DNA of 64,000 nucleotides from Xylanibacter rodentium (GCF_013166575.1 NZ_JABKKE010000018.1:1-64000), one strand, 5' to 3'; counted from the first letter of the stretch, positions 51,551 to 62,407 are shown. Translations and numbers: made by a program. The notes: generated by a model not told the origin, from the sequence alone.

Positions 51551-51951
51551 CTTATTTCACTGAGCGGACGCATTACGAAATCACGTTCACTCATAAGCGG
51601 ATGAGGTATCTTGAGATCCGGTTCGTCAACACTGATGTCATCGTATAGTAGTATGTCGATATCTATCACACGGTCGTGGTAGCACCCGCCGGTCGACTTT
51701 TCCGTGCGTCCCAACTCGCGTTCAATAGACTGCGTAAGTTCAAGAACGGTACGCGGAGAGAATTGTGTGGTGCAACACACGGCAGCATTGACGAATCTGT
51801 TGGACGACCGGAATCCCCAAGGCTCGGTTTCATAAAAAGCAGACCGGCGCACTATCGTGCCGATCTGCTTTTCCATCAGTTCAATAGCCTTGAGCAATGT
51901 CGCCTCACGGTCACCGATGTTAGCGCCAAGACAGAAATAGACGATGTGCAT
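51532..51951 (-). CDS. folK: 2-amino-4-hydroxy-6-hydroxymethyldihydropteridine diphosphokinase
   Basis: 139 residues. HPPK transfers pyrophosphate from ATP to the pterin made by FolB. The signature YHDRVIDIDILLYDD (Asp97 and Asp99, magnesium ligands) and the N-terminal CLGANIGDREATL plus RRSAFYETEPWGF identify it. It is the last gene of the ftsX-DUF3098-uppP-truB-queA-folK cluster. Slightly short compared with E. coli FolK (159), with the C-terminal end formed by the terminator hairpin. Confidence 0.95.
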   Translation of the reverse strand: MHIVYFCLGANIGDREATLLKAIELMEKQIGTIVRRSAFYETEPWGFRSSNRFVNAAVCCTTQFSPRTVLELTQSIERELGRTEKSTGGCYHDRVIDIDILLYDDISVDEPDLKIPHPLMSERDFVMRPLSEIRKLPQV

Positions 51952-51965
51952 ATATACAACTATTA

Positions 51966-53126
51966 TCAGTCGTCCACTATAAGAAGGGCATCACCGTAGC
52001 ATCCGAACTTATATCCGTTCTTCACGGCCATATCGTAGGCCTCCATAACGATGTCGTATCCGCCGAAAGCCGCTGTTGTCATTAGCATGGTCGACTCGGA
52101 ATGATAGAAATTGGATATCATACAATTAGCCATACCGAAATCGTAAGGCGGGAAAATAAACTTGTTGGTCCATCCCTCATATTCCTTCAGCAGTCCGTCG
52201 GTACCTACTGCTGTCTCCGTGGCACGCACAGTGCTCACTCCCACAGCACAGATACGATGTCCTGCCGTCTTGGCATCATTGACTGTGCGGCATGCCTCGG
52301 CACCCACAATCATCTGCTCGGAATTCATCTTGTGCTTGGTGAGATCTTCCACCTCTATGGGATCGAAGCTGCCCAATCCGCAATGAACGGTGATATAAGA
52401 GAAGTGTATGCCGCGTATCTCCATCAGCTTTAACAGTTCACGACTGAAGTGCAGCCCCGACGAAGGAGCAGTCACGGCACCCTCGTTACGTGCATAGATG
52501 GTCTGGAAATTGTCCATATCGTCCTCGTTTGCAGGACGACGGTCTATGATATATCGGGGCAGCGGTGCTTCGCCAAGAGCAAAAAGCTCGCGTTTGAATT
52601 CGTCGTGAGGACAGTCGTAAAGGAAACGGAGCGTACGCCCACGGCTCGTGGTATTGTCAATCACCTCGGCCACCATGGGACCATCCTCGTCGAAAAAGAG
52701 TTTGTTGCCGATACGAATCTTTCGCGCCGGTTCTACAAGCACATCCCAAAGACGCAGTTCCTCGTTGAGCTCACGAAGCAGGAACACCTCGATTTTGGCA
52801 TCGGTCTTCTCCTTGGTGCCGTACAGACGCGCTGGAAATACCTTAGTGTCGTTGAAGATAAAGGCATCACCTTCGTCAAAATAGTTCATTATATCACGAA
52901 AACCGAGATAGACAGGCTTGCCCTCGGCGTCGGTAACGTCGTTGCCATCAGCATCTTTCTTATACATGTCGATGGTCTGACTCTTACGATGAACCACCAT
53001 AAGACGGCAGCCATCACGGTTATACACTTTCTCTACTGTGCCGTCTTCATTGTCGAAAGCACGATGCGGCGGCTCCAGTGCCAACTGGGATTCCGGCAAT
53101 TTAAACTTGAATTGTGACAGTTTCAT
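51966..53126 (-). CDS. queA: S-adenosylmethionine:tRNA ribosyltransferase-isomerase
   Basis: 386 residues, longer than E. coli QueA (356) because of an insertion around 52-75 ([20 protein letters not shown]). It adds the ribosyl part of SAM to preQ1 in tRNA during queuosine synthesis. Family segments: [44 protein letters not shown] and [10 protein letters not shown]. It lies between truB and folK with short spacers (27 and 14 bases). Confidence 0.96.
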   Translation of the reverse strand: MKLSQFKFKLPESQLALEPPHRAFDNEDGTVEKVYNRDGCRLMVVHRKSQTIDMYKKDADGNDVTDAEGKPVYLGFRDIMNYFDEGDAFIFNDTKVFPARLYGTKEKTDAKIEVFLLRELNEELRLWDVLVEPARKIRIGNKLFFDEDGPMVAEVIDNTTSRGRTLRFLYDCPHDEFKRELFALGEAPLPRYIIDRRPANEDDMDNFQTIYARNEGAVTAPSSGLHFSRELLKLMEIRGIHFSYITVHCGLGSFDPIEVEDLTKHKMNSEQMIVGAEACRTVNDAKTAGHRICAVGVSTVRATETAVGTDGLLKEYEGWTNKFIFPPYDFGMANCMISNFYHSESTMLMTTAAFGGYDIVMEAYDMAVKNGYKFGCYGDALLIVDD

Positions 53127-53153
53127 AATGTATGTTTCTCCTTTCTTTATTTT

Positions 53154-53864
53154 TTACATTTGCAAATCCTCTATTGTCTGGGCATCAAGCCATGCCGGAA
53201 AGTCTTCGAGCGTAAGACAGTCCTCAACACGCACATCGCCAAGCCTTGTACGGCACAACGTCGTAAGGAAAGCACCGCTGCCAAGGGCCTGCCCTATGTC
53301 GCGAGCCAAAGCACGTATATACGTACCTTTGCCACACACTACACGTATGCTCATCTGCATCCGCTCACGATCGAATGAGGTCAGTTCTATCTCGTCTATC
53401 CGCAGTGTCTTGGCTTTAAGCTCCACATCCTGTCCTTTCCGTTTCAATTTATAGGCACGCTTGCCCCCCACCTTACAGGCCGAATATTCCGGCGGCACCT
53501 GTTGTATTTCGCCCACAAAGCGCGGCAACACAGATTCGATAAGCTCGCGGGTGATATGCAAAGCGGGATAAGTAAAATCTACAGTGTGCTCGCGGTCAAA
53601 ACTGGGAGTGGTTGCACCGAGCTGCAACGTGGCTGTATATTCTTTGGAATGATATTGCAATGTCTCTATCTCCTTTGTCTTGCGTCCGGTGCAAAGTATC
53701 AGGACTCCGGTTGCCAACGGGTCAAGCGTACCGGCATGCCCTATCTTGATCTTGCGTCTGCCTATGCGCTGCGATATAAGCGTACGGACACGTGCCAATG
53801 CCCCGAAACTTGACATTCCGTATGGCTTGTTTATGTATATTATATCTCCTTCGGTTATGTTCAT
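53154..53864 (-). CDS. truB: tRNA pseudouridine(55) synthase
   Basis: 236 residues from the ATG at 53864. It converts U55 of tRNA to pseudouridine. The catalytic motif GHAGTLDPLATG places Asp48 in the active site; EIQQVPPEYSACKVGGKRAY and VVCGKGTYIRALARDIG are further family motifs. An upstream start at 53906 would overlap uppP by 32 bases and is less likely. Part of the minus-strand cluster running from ftsX. Confidence 0.96.
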   Translation of the reverse strand: MNITEGDIIYINKPYGMSSFGALARVRTLISQRIGRRKIKIGHAGTLDPLATGVLILCTGRKTKEIETLQYHSKEYTATLQLGATTPSFDREHTVDFTYPALHITRELIESVLPRFVGEIQQVPPEYSACKVGGKRAYKLKRKGQDVELKAKTLRIDEIELTSFDRERMQMSIRVVCGKGTYIRALARDIGQALGSGAFLTTLCRTRLGDVRVEDCLTLEDFPAWLDAQTIEDLQM

Positions 53865-53874
53865 TACATTAATA

Positions 53875-54672
53875 TTATAACATTGAGAATGCAACTGTAA
53901 CCGCACCGACTATAGCACAATATATGCCAAAGTATACGAGCTTGCCTCTCTTGACAATATTAATCATCCACTTGCATGCAACACATCCCGAAACGAATGC
54001 CGCTACGAAACCGACAGCAAGAGGAAATGTATCGATGCCGCCAAAAGCGGCCTCTCCCTTCATGGCCTTCAACACGTCAAGCAGAGCTTCGCCGAGTATC
54101 GGGGGGATAACCATGAGAAACGAGAACTGGGCCAGTTTTTCCTTCTTGTTACCAAGAATTATACCTGTAGCAATAGTGCTGCCCGAACGTGACAAGCCCG
54201 GCATTACGGCACAAGCCTGAGCGATGCCTATCACCAAAGCGTCACGCCAACCGATATTGTCCTTCTGTCGCGGCTTGGCATAGTAAGAATATGTGAGCAA
54301 AAACGCCGTTACAAGCAGCATGCAGCCTACGATGAGCAATCCGGAACCGAATATATCCTCTACCTTATCCTTAAAAAAGACTCCGACAATACCGATGGGA
54401 ATCATCGATATTACGATATTGAGAGCATACTTTGTCTCGTCATTCATCCTGAACTTGAACAGTCCGCGGAATATCCAGTCTATCTCACTCCAAAGTATTA
54501 CAAGCGTACTAAACACGGTAGCCACATGAACAAGTACGGTAAACGTGAGATTCTCTTCTCCGTTGATACCGAAAAGATAAGAACCGATCGTCAGATGACC
54601 GCTACTGCTGACAGGAAGATACTCCGTGAGTCCCTGTATCAGGCCGAGAATAAGTGCTTCAAACCAATTCAT
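53875..54672 (-). CDS. uppP: Undecaprenyl-diphosphatase
   Basis: 265 residues, BacA/UppP family. It dephosphorylates undecaprenyl pyrophosphate to recycle the carrier for wall and polysaccharide synthesis. Motifs: [20 protein letters not shown] and [18 protein letters not shown]; about eight membrane helices. The start overlaps the DUF3098 gene stop by four bases. Homologues can raise bacitracin resistance. Confidence 0.96.
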   Translation of the reverse strand: MNWFEALILGLIQGLTEYLPVSSSGHLTIGSYLFGINGEENLTFTVLVHVATVFSTLVILWSEIDWIFRGLFKFRMNDETKYALNIVISMIPIGIVGVFFKDKVEDIFGSGLLIVGCMLLVTAFLLTYSYYAKPRQKDNIGWRDALVIGIAQACAVMPGLSRSGSTIATGIILGNKKEKLAQFSFLMVIPPILGEALLDVLKAMKGEAAFGGIDTFPLAVGFVAAFVSGCVACKWMINIVKRGKLVYFGIYCAIVGAVTVAFSML

Positions 54673-54944
54673 ATGACTTTTGTCTCCTCTCTCTTCTCCT
54701 CTTCAGACACGATGATATCGGTATCCTTAGGTTTGCGCACAATGGCATATATTATCGAAACAAAGCCTACAAGACATACCACTGGGGCTATCTTGATACG
54801 ACGCACACTGAATATGTCCGGCTCATATGTGGTATCAGTCGACCCCGGACCGCTCATCAGAAGAAAACCAATAATTACCACAGCCATACCGACAGCAAGC
54901 AGTATGAAATTCATCCGGTCAAATGCAAAATTTCTTTTGTCCAT
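54669..54944 (-). CDS. DUF3098 small membrane protein
   Basis: 91 residues with two membrane helices (about 11-30 and 52-69) and a charged C-terminal tail. The start [19 protein letters not shown] and the loop around [16 protein letters not shown] fit DUF3098, which is found in Bacteroidetes between ftsX and uppP. Function unknown. It overlaps uppP by four bases, so it is tightly coupled to it. Confidence 0.85.
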   Translation of the reverse strand: MDKRNFAFDRMNFILLAVGMAVVIIGFLLMSGPGSTDTTYEPDIFSVRRIKIAPVVCLVGFVSIIYAIVRKPKDTDIIVSEEEKREETKVI

Positions 54945-54996
54945 ATATCTCTATAGTTTACTTTAATATTAAAAACTGGATTTTCTTGAAAAAGCA

Positions 54997-55875
54997 TCAA
55001 ATCTTATACAACTCGCCGGCTGTCATCCTAAGGAACTTATTAACAGAAAAATAAGCACACAACAAGGTAATGACTATGCCGAAAAGAAACACCGATATGC
55101 CTGTAGCTGCTATCTCACGCCATGTAATCACCAGAAGAAGACCCGGCTCGTAAGCGTAAAGGACATAAATACCACCACCAAGAGCAATACAGGCCAAAAG
55201 TGCGGCAATCAGACCTATACCCATCGCACGGCGTAAGAACGGACGGCGTATGAATCCCCACGATGCTCCTACAAGCTTCATCGTATGGATTAGGAATCGG
55301 CGCGAATAAACACTCAGACGTACGCTGTTGCTGATAAGCGAAAACGACACGCAAGTCAACAGTACTGCCAGCACAAGCAATACCATACCCAACTTCCTGA
55401 GATTGCTGTTGACCTTGTCCATCAGGTCTTCCTGATATGCCACATCCGTAACGGCAGGATTGCGCTTCAACTCTGCTGATATCCATTTGAGTGAATCGCA
55501 GTTTGCATAGTCAGACTTCATCTGAATCTCGAGTGTGGCCACAAAAGGATTGAATCCGAGAAACTCCGACGGGTCAGATCCCATTGCAGCACATTGCTCG
55601 CGTTGCGCCTGTTCCTTGCTGATATGACTTACATGACGTGTATAAGGACGACGATAAAGCTCACGGCATAATATACGGGCCTGATTGGTGGTAACCTTGT
55701 CGCCAAGCATCACGGTAACAGTGAGATTCTCCTTGACATAAGAAGACAGATTGTGGGCTGTCAACACAGAAAACACCATAATGCCCAACAATATGAGCAC
55801 CAAAGTTGTGCTTATACACAATGTCACAGCCTGCAAACCTGTACGATTGCGGGCTTTGGTTCGTCTTTTTTTCAT
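54997..55875 (-). CDS. ftsX: Cell division protein FtsX-like permease
   Basis: 292 residues with four membrane helices: one near 18-38, then three in the C-terminal half. A periplasmic domain lies between the first and second (SSYVKENLTVTVMLGDKVT, LGFNPFVATLEIQMKSDYANC). The cytoplasmic segment RFLIHTMKLVGASWGFIRRPFL is the family coupling region. FtsX with the ATPase FtsE controls wall hydrolases at the division site; ftsE is not in this window. A -7 box TACTTTTG is at 55917-55910 on the minus strand. First gene of the cluster to folK. Confidence 0.94.
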   Translation of the reverse strand: MKKRRTKARNRTGLQAVTLCISTTLVLILLGIMVFSVLTAHNLSSYVKENLTVTVMLGDKVTTNQARILCRELYRRPYTRHVSHISKEQAQREQCAAMGSDPSEFLGFNPFVATLEIQMKSDYANCDSLKWISAELKRNPAVTDVAYQEDLMDKVNSNLRKLGMVLLVLAVLLTCVSFSLISNSVRLSVYSRRFLIHTMKLVGASWGFIRRPFLRRAMGIGLIAALLACIALGGGIYVLYAYEPGLLLVITWREIAATGISVFLFGIVITLLCAYFSVNKFLRMTAGELYKI

Positions 55876-56011
55876 TTCTTTTAAAAGATGTAATACACCT
55901 AATTTGCTGCAAAAGTAACAAAAAAACCAATAACAGCACTTTGATTTAACATGTATTAACCGCCATTATATTGTATTTTTGTATACCTTTGAATTGCATA
56001 AACAAAAGAAC

Positions 56012-56791
56012 ATGAGTACAGTTATATATCCATCACCTATTTTCGGTCCTGTGCACAGCCGCAGACTTGGTGTTTCTCTCGGCATTAACCTTTTGCCATC
56101 CGACGGCAAGGTATGTACATTCGACTGCATATATTGTGAATGCGGATTCAATCACAACCACATACCAACCAGACCTCTGCCGTCGCGCAAAGAGGTGGCA
56201 AAGTCCTTGGAAGAACGTCTGCGCGACATGAAACAGAACGGTCCCGCTCCAGACGTACTGACATTTGCCGGCAACGGAGAACCGACAATCCATCCCCACT
56301 TTGCAGAAATAATAGATGACACCATATGTCTGAGAGACAGGTATTTCCCCAAAGCACGGATTTCGGTACTGAGCAATGCTACACAGATTCACCGCAATGA
56401 CGTGCACGACGCACTGATGCGTGTGGACAATAACATTCTAAAATTAGACACCATTGCTCCTGAATATATAAAAAGGATTGATCGGCCTACGGGAAACTAT
56501 TCGGTAGAAAACACAATCGAACGTATGAAGGCATTCAACGGACACCTCATCATACAGACGATTTTTATGAAAGGAACAACAGAAGACGGTATTGATACTG
56601 ACAATACCGGTAATGAATATGTTATCCCTTGGCTGAAAGTTGTGAAAGAAATCGCTCCGGAAAGCGTTATGATATATACTATAGACCGTGAGACACCGAC
56701 ACATGGATTGACAAAAGCCTCACCCGAAGAACTTGACAACATACGCGACCGGGTGATAGCGGCAGGCATACCGTGCACAGCATCATATTAA
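56012..56791 (+). CDS. Radical SAM protein
   Basis: 259 residues. The iron-sulfur cluster motif is Cys35, Cys39 and Cys42 in CTFDCIYCECG, preceded by PVHSRRLGVSLGINLLP, and followed by LTFAGNGEPTIHP (SAM-binding GNGEP) and SNATQ. It belongs to the small class often annotated as Fe-S oxidoreductase. The substrate is unknown. I choose the ATG at 56012, because an upstream ATG at 55979 overlaps the -7 box TACCTTTG (55984-55991). It is divergent from ftsX. Confidence 0.9.
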   Translation: MSTVIYPSPIFGPVHSRRLGVSLGINLLPSDGKVCTFDCIYCECGFNHNHIPTRPLPSRKEVAKSLEERLRDMKQNGPAPDVLTFAGNGEPTIHPHFAEIIDDTICLRDRYFPKARISVLSNATQIHRNDVHDALMRVDNNILKLDTIAPEYIKRIDRPTGNYSVENTIERMKAFNGHLIIQTIFMKGTTEDGIDTDNTGNEYVIPWLKVVKEIAPESVMIYTIDRETPTHGLTKASPEELDNIRDRVIAAGIPCTASY

Positions 56792-56908
56792 CAACGTTTT
56801 CGTCAAGCCAAATGAGCAGAACGATACTTGTCTCAGCTATGCCATAGCGAGATAATGCGCATGAATATGAACATTAATATAGCCCAAAGGCATGACAATA
56901 AAAAAACG

Positions 56909-56943
56909 CGGATCGCACGAGCATCTACATCTCGTGCAATCCG
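56909..56943 (-). terminator. Intrinsic terminator of lpxA
   Basis: GCACGAG/CTCGTGC plus GGAT/ATCC stem (one mismatch), followed on the minus strand by CGTTTTTTTATTG. Confidence 0.85.
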
Positions 56944-56986
56944 AGTTTCATATTGCCTCATGTAAACGGCTGCAATTATTACAGGC

Positions 56987-57760
56987 CTACATTTTCCCTA
57001 TAATACCAAGTTGGGTGCCCTGTATGAACTTGATGATAGTACGTACCTCATCACCATCCGGAACCTGTTGCTCTATCTGCTTTACAGCATCAAAGACCGA
57101 AGTCTGCCCATGGAACACAAGACGATATGCATTGGCAATATGTCCCTGCACTTTTTCACTCACCTTATGGTTCTCAAGGGTGAGTTTGTTGACACCTCCG
57201 TACTGCACAGGATTGCCGCAAGCCACGATGTACGGCGGCACATCCTTACTGATACGGCAACCACTCGATATCATCGCCGATGTACCGATGCGCACCTTAG
57301 GGTTTATGATGACACTTGACGACAGGATTACACGATTATTGATTTCGCAGTCTCCAGCTATCTTCACACCGTATCCGAACACACAAGCATCGGTAATCTT
57401 TGTATCATGCGATATGTGCACTCCTTCCATGAGGAAGTTGCGGTTGCCGATTACGGTCTGCCCGCTGCTGAACGTGGCACGGTTGATAACCACATTCTCA
57501 CGTATGGTATTGTCATCACCGATTATCAGCGATGTATCGTCGCCCTTGTAATAAAAATCCTGAGGCATAGCTCCAAGCACCGTGTTCTGGAACACCTTGT
57601 TGTTCCGACCGAGACGCGTACCCTTCATTATGCTCACGTATGGGAATATGACGCAGTTGTCGCCAATTTCCACATCGTCCTCTATATATGCGAAAGGATA
57701 GATGGTGACATTCTTGCCAATCTTCGCTTTCGGACTGATTTCTGCTTTTTCGCTTATCAT
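56987..57760 (-). CDS. lpxA: UDP-N-acetylglucosamine O-acyltransferase
   Basis: 257 residues. The left-handed beta-helix is evident from hexapeptide repeats (AEISPKAKIGKNVTIYPFAYIEDDVEIG as spaced units). The catalytic histidine is His118 in GVHISHDTKI, with His115 also conserved. LpxA performs the first step of lipid A synthesis. In many Bacteroidetes it is fused to or follows lpxC; here it stands with the efflux operon upstream and its own terminator downstream. Confidence 0.96.
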   Translation of the reverse strand: MISEKAEISPKAKIGKNVTIYPFAYIEDDVEIGDNCVIFPYVSIMKGTRLGRNNKVFQNTVLGAMPQDFYYKGDDTSLIIGDDNTIRENVVINRATFSSGQTVIGNRNFLMEGVHISHDTKITDACVFGYGVKIAGDCEINNRVILSSSVIINPKVRIGTSAMISSGCRISKDVPPYIVACGNPVQYGGVNKLTLENHKVSEKVQGHIANAYRLVFHGQTSVFDAVKQIEQQVPDGDEVRTIIKFIQGTQLGIIGKM

Positions 57761-57779
57761 AAGTCTTTCTTTTATTTAC

Positions 57780-59171
57780 TTAATTCCTTCCTCCGCCAAG
57801 AGCACTGTACAGACTAACAACAGCCTGCATCTTACTGAAATCATCGGCTGCCTTGGACAACTCAGCATTAAGCAGGTTTGTCTGTGCACTGATAACCTCG
57901 AGATATGTGCTGCCACTGCTAATGTACAGTTGCTTTGTATCCTCAACGTTTTTCTTCAACACCTCAATCTGCTTGGCCTCAAGTCTCGACTTCTCATCAG
58001 ATGAGTTGTACTGTACAAGCGCATTACTAACCTCGCTACCAGCCTTCAGTATTGCATTCTGCCAGTCGTTATATGCCTGCTCCTGCTGTGCCTTGGCCAC
58101 CTTCAGACCGGCTATCAACTGACCGCGTTGGAATATAGGCTGCACCAGACTGCCGACTGCCGACAACAACCACTTTCCGGGATTGACAATCCCCATGCCA
58201 CCATTATTAGTGTATGCACCGGTGCCACTGATGGTTATATTGGGATAGAATCGGCTGCGTGCCGTCTCTGTGTCATAGAAACACTGAGCGAGCTTCATCT
58301 CGGCGGCATGAACATCGGGGCGGTTGTTGAGCATCTGTATAGCCACACCGGTACTCAACTCTGTCGGTAGCGACTGAGCGTCAAGTTTGCCACGGGCTAT
58401 CGTCTGCGCGGGCTGTCCGAGCAACAGCGAAAGCGAGTTTTCAATCTCACGGACCTGACGACGCAGATCGGATGCCTGGGCTTGTACTGAGTAATAGTTG
58501 GCCTCAGCCGACTGGACACTCGTTGAACGTGCACGTCCCAACTCCATCTGAAGTTTCATCATTTCCCAAGTCTCCTTTGTCAAACCCTCCATATCTGTAA
58601 CTATCTCCAACTGACGGTCAAGCATCAGAAGTGTATAGTACATATTGGCAATGCCGGCTATCACATTGCTTCGCACTGCCATCTGATAGTCCTTTGTTGC
58701 CAAAAGAGCTACCTGCGCACTGCGTTTCTGCGAAAGCAGATTGCCGAACAGGTCGAGATTCCAGCTTGCCGTCACAGGCAATGAGTATGTCTTGGTCGGC
58801 GTATGTCCGTCCCATGAGGAAAGTGTTCCCTGCGGTGAGAACGTGAACGACGGTACGAAAGCCAGTCTGGCAGCCATCAGCTGAGCCTTAATCATTTTGA
58901 CATTGAGTGCTGCGTTGAGCAAATCGGGGTTGTTCGCCAGTCCTGTCTCAATGAGGCTCTGTAACTGCGGGTCTGTAAAAACACTACGCCACGGCATATT
59001 GCCAAAGCTCGTGGTATCAGTGACGGCCAACGTATCTGTAAGTGAATTTACATCTCGCACCAACCCTGTGGTGTTCACATCTGGACGATCATATTTGTTG
59101 TAGAGTCCGCAGCTGCCCAAAAGCAGCGATGCGGACATTATCATAATCAGTTTCTTCATATCAGTCTTCAT
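57780..59171 (-). CDS. TolC/OprM-type outer-membrane efflux lipoprotein
   Basis: 463 residues. Lipoprotein signal LLLGSC with Cys21, then two repeats of the outer-membrane efflux protein family with long helices (about 60-250 and 265-455; LNLDLFGNLLSQKRSAQVALLATK, LLVQPIFQRGQLIAGLKVAKAQQ-like segments). It forms the trimeric exit duct of a tripartite pump. The start codon overlaps the RND transporter stop (TAATG); a second in-frame ATG at 59159 is possible. It is the last gene of the efflux operon. Confidence 0.95.
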   Translation of the reverse strand: MKTDMKKLIMIMSASLLLGSCGLYNKYDRPDVNTTGLVRDVNSLTDTLAVTDTTSFGNMPWRSVFTDPQLQSLIETGLANNPDLLNAALNVKMIKAQLMAARLAFVPSFTFSPQGTLSSWDGHTPTKTYSLPVTASWNLDLFGNLLSQKRSAQVALLATKDYQMAVRSNVIAGIANMYYTLLMLDRQLEIVTDMEGLTKETWEMMKLQMELGRARSTSVQSAEANYYSVQAQASDLRRQVREIENSLSLLLGQPAQTIARGKLDAQSLPTELSTGVAIQMLNNRPDVHAAEMKLAQCFYDTETARSRFYPNITISGTGAYTNNGGMGIVNPGKWLLSAVGSLVQPIFQRGQLIAGLKVAKAQQEQAYNDWQNAILKAGSEVSNALVQYNSSDEKSRLEAKQIEVLKKNVEDTKQLYISSGSTYLEVISAQTNLLNAELSKAADDFSKMQAVVSLYSALGGGRN

Positions 59172-62100
59172 TATTTTTGCAACTCTACAGGACGCGTATA
59201 CTGCATGAGTTCCGTGTCTATCTGTGCATTATCATCTGCAAATTCAAGCGGCTTTATCTTCTCCTGAATCTTCTGGAAGATGAAGAAGAGGGCAGGAACG
59301 ACCATAATCTGGCAAAGCATACCGATAAGCATGCCGCCTACGGCAGCAGCACCCAATGTCATATTACCATTGTAACCTACACCCATAGGAACGAGCAACG
59401 GCAACAGACCGATAATCATGGCCAACGATGTCATCAGAATCGGACGCAGACGGGCTGCAGCACCAAGCACAGCAGACCATGATATGGCCATACCCGTACG
59501 ACGGCGTTCAAGGGCGAACTCGACGATAAGGATGGCGTTCTTGGCTAACAGACCGATAAGCATGATGAGGGCGATCTGCATGTAAATGTCGTTCTGGTTC
59601 TTGAACAATATAGTGAACAGGAATGCTCCCGCCAGACCGAACGGAATGGAGAGGATAACAGCAAGCGGCAGTACATAGCTCTCGTACTGTGCCGACAGAA
59701 TAAGATATACGAACGTCAGACAGAGCGCGAAGATGATAGCCGTAGAATTGCTTGACTCTTGCTCTGAACGTGTCAGACCGGAGAATTCATAAGAATAACC
59801 GTCCGGCAGGTTTGTAGCTGCCACTTCCTCCATAGCTTTAATGACGTCACCGGTAGAATATCCGTCAGCTGGAGATGCATTGACGTTGATAGAAGTGAAC
59901 AGGTTGAAACGGTCAATCTCCTGTGGAGCATATATCTTCGTAAGGTTCACATACTCATTGATAGGACTCATACCTTTGTTAGTACGCACATAAATGTTGT
60001 TAAGACTCTTCAAGTCGCCACGGAACTCATACGAAGCCTGTATCATCACACGGTAAAGTTTACCATAGCTGTTGAAGTTAGAAGCATATAGACCACCAAA
60101 ATAGCCCTGCATCGTTGTAAGAACCACCGACGGGTCTATACCGCTCTGTTTACACTTGGCCACATCAACATCCATCATATACTGCGGGTACTTCGAGTTA
60201 TACTGAGTCATCGCACTGGACACTTCCGGGCGCTTGTTGAGTTCACCGAGGAACTTCTGTGTCACGTCGAAGAACTTGTTCACATCGCCACCGGTACGGT
60301 CCTGCATGGAGAATGTCAGACCGTTGGTTGCCGAGAATCCCTGCACCATAGGCGGTTGGAAAGCCAATATCTGTGCGTCCTTGATGGCGGCAGTCTGCTT
60401 GTAAATCATGCCAAGCACCATCTTAGAGCCGAGATTGTGTACACCTATAAGTTTCAGTGGACCTTCCGCACCGTTACGTTCCTCAAAGCTCTTCAGTTTC
60501 ACGATGAACGTACCCTGGTTAGAGCCCTGACCACCGATGAAACTGTACCCCGTGATACGCAACGTACTCTGCACGGCCGGGTTGGACTTCAGCATGTTGT
60601 CCACACGGTTCATCACCTCATCTGTCCTGTTAAGACTCGTACCGGGATTAGTGGCTACCGTAACAAACAATGTTCCAGTATCTTCATCCGGTACAAGACC
60701 GGTACGGGTATTGGCCATCATAACTCCCATTGCCGTTATACCGACAATAACAGAAACTACTGCTATTATAGGACGCTCCACAACACGGCGCACACCACTC
60801 TGATATTTCTTCAGAACCTTGTCGTACGAAGCATTGAACGCCGTATGGAATCTGTCTATTACCGACATCTTGCGCACCGAGCCATCCTCATTGTGAGGTT
60901 TCAGCAATATGGCACAAAGTGCGGGAGACAGCGTCAGAGCGTTAAGAGCCGAGATAACGATAGATATAGCCATCGTCACACCAAACTCACGATAGAAAGT
61001 TCCGCTCGTTCCTCCAAGGAATGACACAGGCACAAACACAGCCGACATCACAAGTGTAATGGAAATGATGGCTCCAGATATCTCATTCATGGCATCCTTC
61101 GAAGCCAGAGTCGTGTTCTTGTATCCAAGGTCGAGCTTGGCGTGAACAGCTTCGACCACCACTATGGCATCGTCCACCACTATGGCGATGGCAAGCACAA
61201 GAGCAGCCAGCGTCAGCAGGTTAAGCGAGAAACCGAACACATAGAGGAAGAAGAATGTACCCACCAACGACACAGGCACCGCTATAAGCGGGATAAGTGT
61301 AGAGCGAAAATCCTGCAAGAAGATATACACAACGATGAACACAAGTATAAAAGCCTCGACAAGCGTCTTGATAAGTTCATGTATAGACGCGTCAAGAAAC
61401 TCCGTGACATCCTGCATTATCTTCACCTCCACTCCAGGAGGCAACGTCTTCCCGGCTTCGGCCAACACTGCTTTCACATCGTCAGCAATCTGCGTGGCGT
61501 TACTGCCGGCCATCTGCGTTACCATCATCATTATAGACGGTTTGCCGTCAACAGCCTGTTTGAACGAATAATACAGACCACCCAGTTCTACATTGGCAAC
61601 ATCCTTCACACGCACCGTCTGACCGTCGGTGTCGCTCGTAATGATCATTTCAGAAAATTCCTCCGGGGTTTTCAGACGTCCTTTATACCGGATGGTATAC
61701 TCATACTGGTTGTCTGTCTGTTCACCGAATTTACCTGGAGCAGCCTCTATGTTCTGCTGAGCAAGAATACCGGTGATGTCACCCGGCATAAGATTATGGT
61801 TCTTCATCTTCACCGGGTCAAGCCACAGACGCATCGTATACGACTGCAAGCCCATTGCCTGACACTCACCTACACCGTTAACACGCTTGATGGCAGGGAT
61901 GATGTTGATGTCGGCATAGTTGCCGAGGAACTGATTGTCATATTTCTCAGGGTCACCTGTAAGTGCAAAGATCAGCACATTACTGTTTTGGCGCTTCATC
62001 ACCTGCACACCGGCACGTGTAACCTCTGCCGGCAGCAGTGCCGACGCCTGCGACACACGGTTCTGCACATTCACCTGGGCCATATCGGCATTTGCTCCCT

Positions 62101-62389
62101 GCTTGAAATACACAGTAATGGAAGCCGAACCGTCATTGGTTGCCGATGATGTCATATAAGTCATGCCTTCCACACCGTTTATCTGTTCCTCAAGCGGCGC
62201 AATCACAGAGTTAAGTACGGTCTCGGCATTAGCACCACTATAAGAGGCACGCACCATCACCGTTGGCGGAGCGATGTCAGGATACTGCTCGATAGGCAGC
62301 GACACCAATCCTATAAAACCCAGAATCACTGTCAGGATGGAAATCACCGTAGACAGCACCGGGCGTTCTATAAATCTATCTAACTTCAT
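59171..62389 (-). CDS. RND efflux transporter, HAE1/AcrB type
   Basis: 1,072 residues, typical for AcrB-like pumps. The N-terminus MKLDRFIERPVLSTVISILT, the transmembrane proton-relay Asp pair in AIVVDDAIVVVEA, and the repeated halves with large periplasmic loops identify it. It forms a homotrimer that exports drugs, bile salts or other amphiphiles with proton influx. Gene order adaptor-pump-duct is the standard hydrophobe-amphiphile operon. No local TetR or MarR regulator is visible in the window. Confidence 0.97.
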   Translation of the reverse strand: MKLDRFIERPVLSTVISILTVILGFIGLVSLPIEQYPDIAPPTVMVRASYSGANAETVLNSVIAPLEEQINGVEGMTYMTSSATNDGSASITVYFKQGANADMAQVNVQNRVSQASALLPAEVTRAGVQVMKRQNSNVLIFALTGDPEKYDNQFLGNYADINIIPAIKRVNGVGECQAMGLQSYTMRLWLDPVKMKNHNLMPGDITGILAQQNIEAAPGKFGEQTDNQYEYTIRYKGRLKTPEEFSEMIITSDTDGQTVRVKDVANVELGGLYYSFKQAVDGKPSIMMMVTQMAGSNATQIADDVKAVLAEAGKTLPPGVEVKIMQDVTEFLDASIHELIKTLVEAFILVFIVVYIFLQDFRSTLIPLIAVPVSLVGTFFFLYVFGFSLNLLTLAALVLAIAIVVDDAIVVVEAVHAKLDLGYKNTTLASKDAMNEISGAIISITLVMSAVFVPVSFLGGTSGTFYREFGVTMAISIVISALNALTLSPALCAILLKPHNEDGSVRKMSVIDRFHTAFNASYDKVLKKYQSGVRRVVERPIIAVVSVIVGITAMGVMMANTRTGLVPDEDTGTLFVTVATNPGTSLNRTDEVMNRVDNMLKSNPAVQSTLRITGYSFIGGQGSNQGTFIVKLKSFEERNGAEGPLKLIGVHNLGSKMVLGMIYKQTAAIKDAQILAFQPPMVQGFSATNGLTFSMQDRTGGDVNKFFDVTQKFLGELNKRPEVSSAMTQYNSKYPQYMMDVDVAKCKQSGIDPSVVLTTMQGYFGGLYASNFNSYGKLYRVMIQASYEFRGDLKSLNNIYVRTNKGMSPINEYVNLTKIYAPQEIDRFNLFTSINVNASPADGYSTGDVIKAMEEVAATNLPDGYSYEFSGLTRSEQESSNSTAIIFALCLTFVYLILSAQYESYVLPLAVILSIPFGLAGAFLFTILFKNQNDIYMQIALIMLIGLLAKNAILIVEFALERRRTGMAISWSAVLGAAARLRPILMTSLAMIIGLLPLLVPMGVGYNGNMTLGAAAVGGMLIGMLCQIMVVPALFFIFQKIQEKIKPLEFADDNAQIDTELMQYTRPVELQK

Positions 62390-62407
62390 TGTCTGTCAAT
62401 AAAAATT

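Noticed and set aside
54107-54112. G6 run inside uppP as a phase-variation site
   Set aside because: Only six G within a conserved housekeeping gene; too short to treat as hypermutable.
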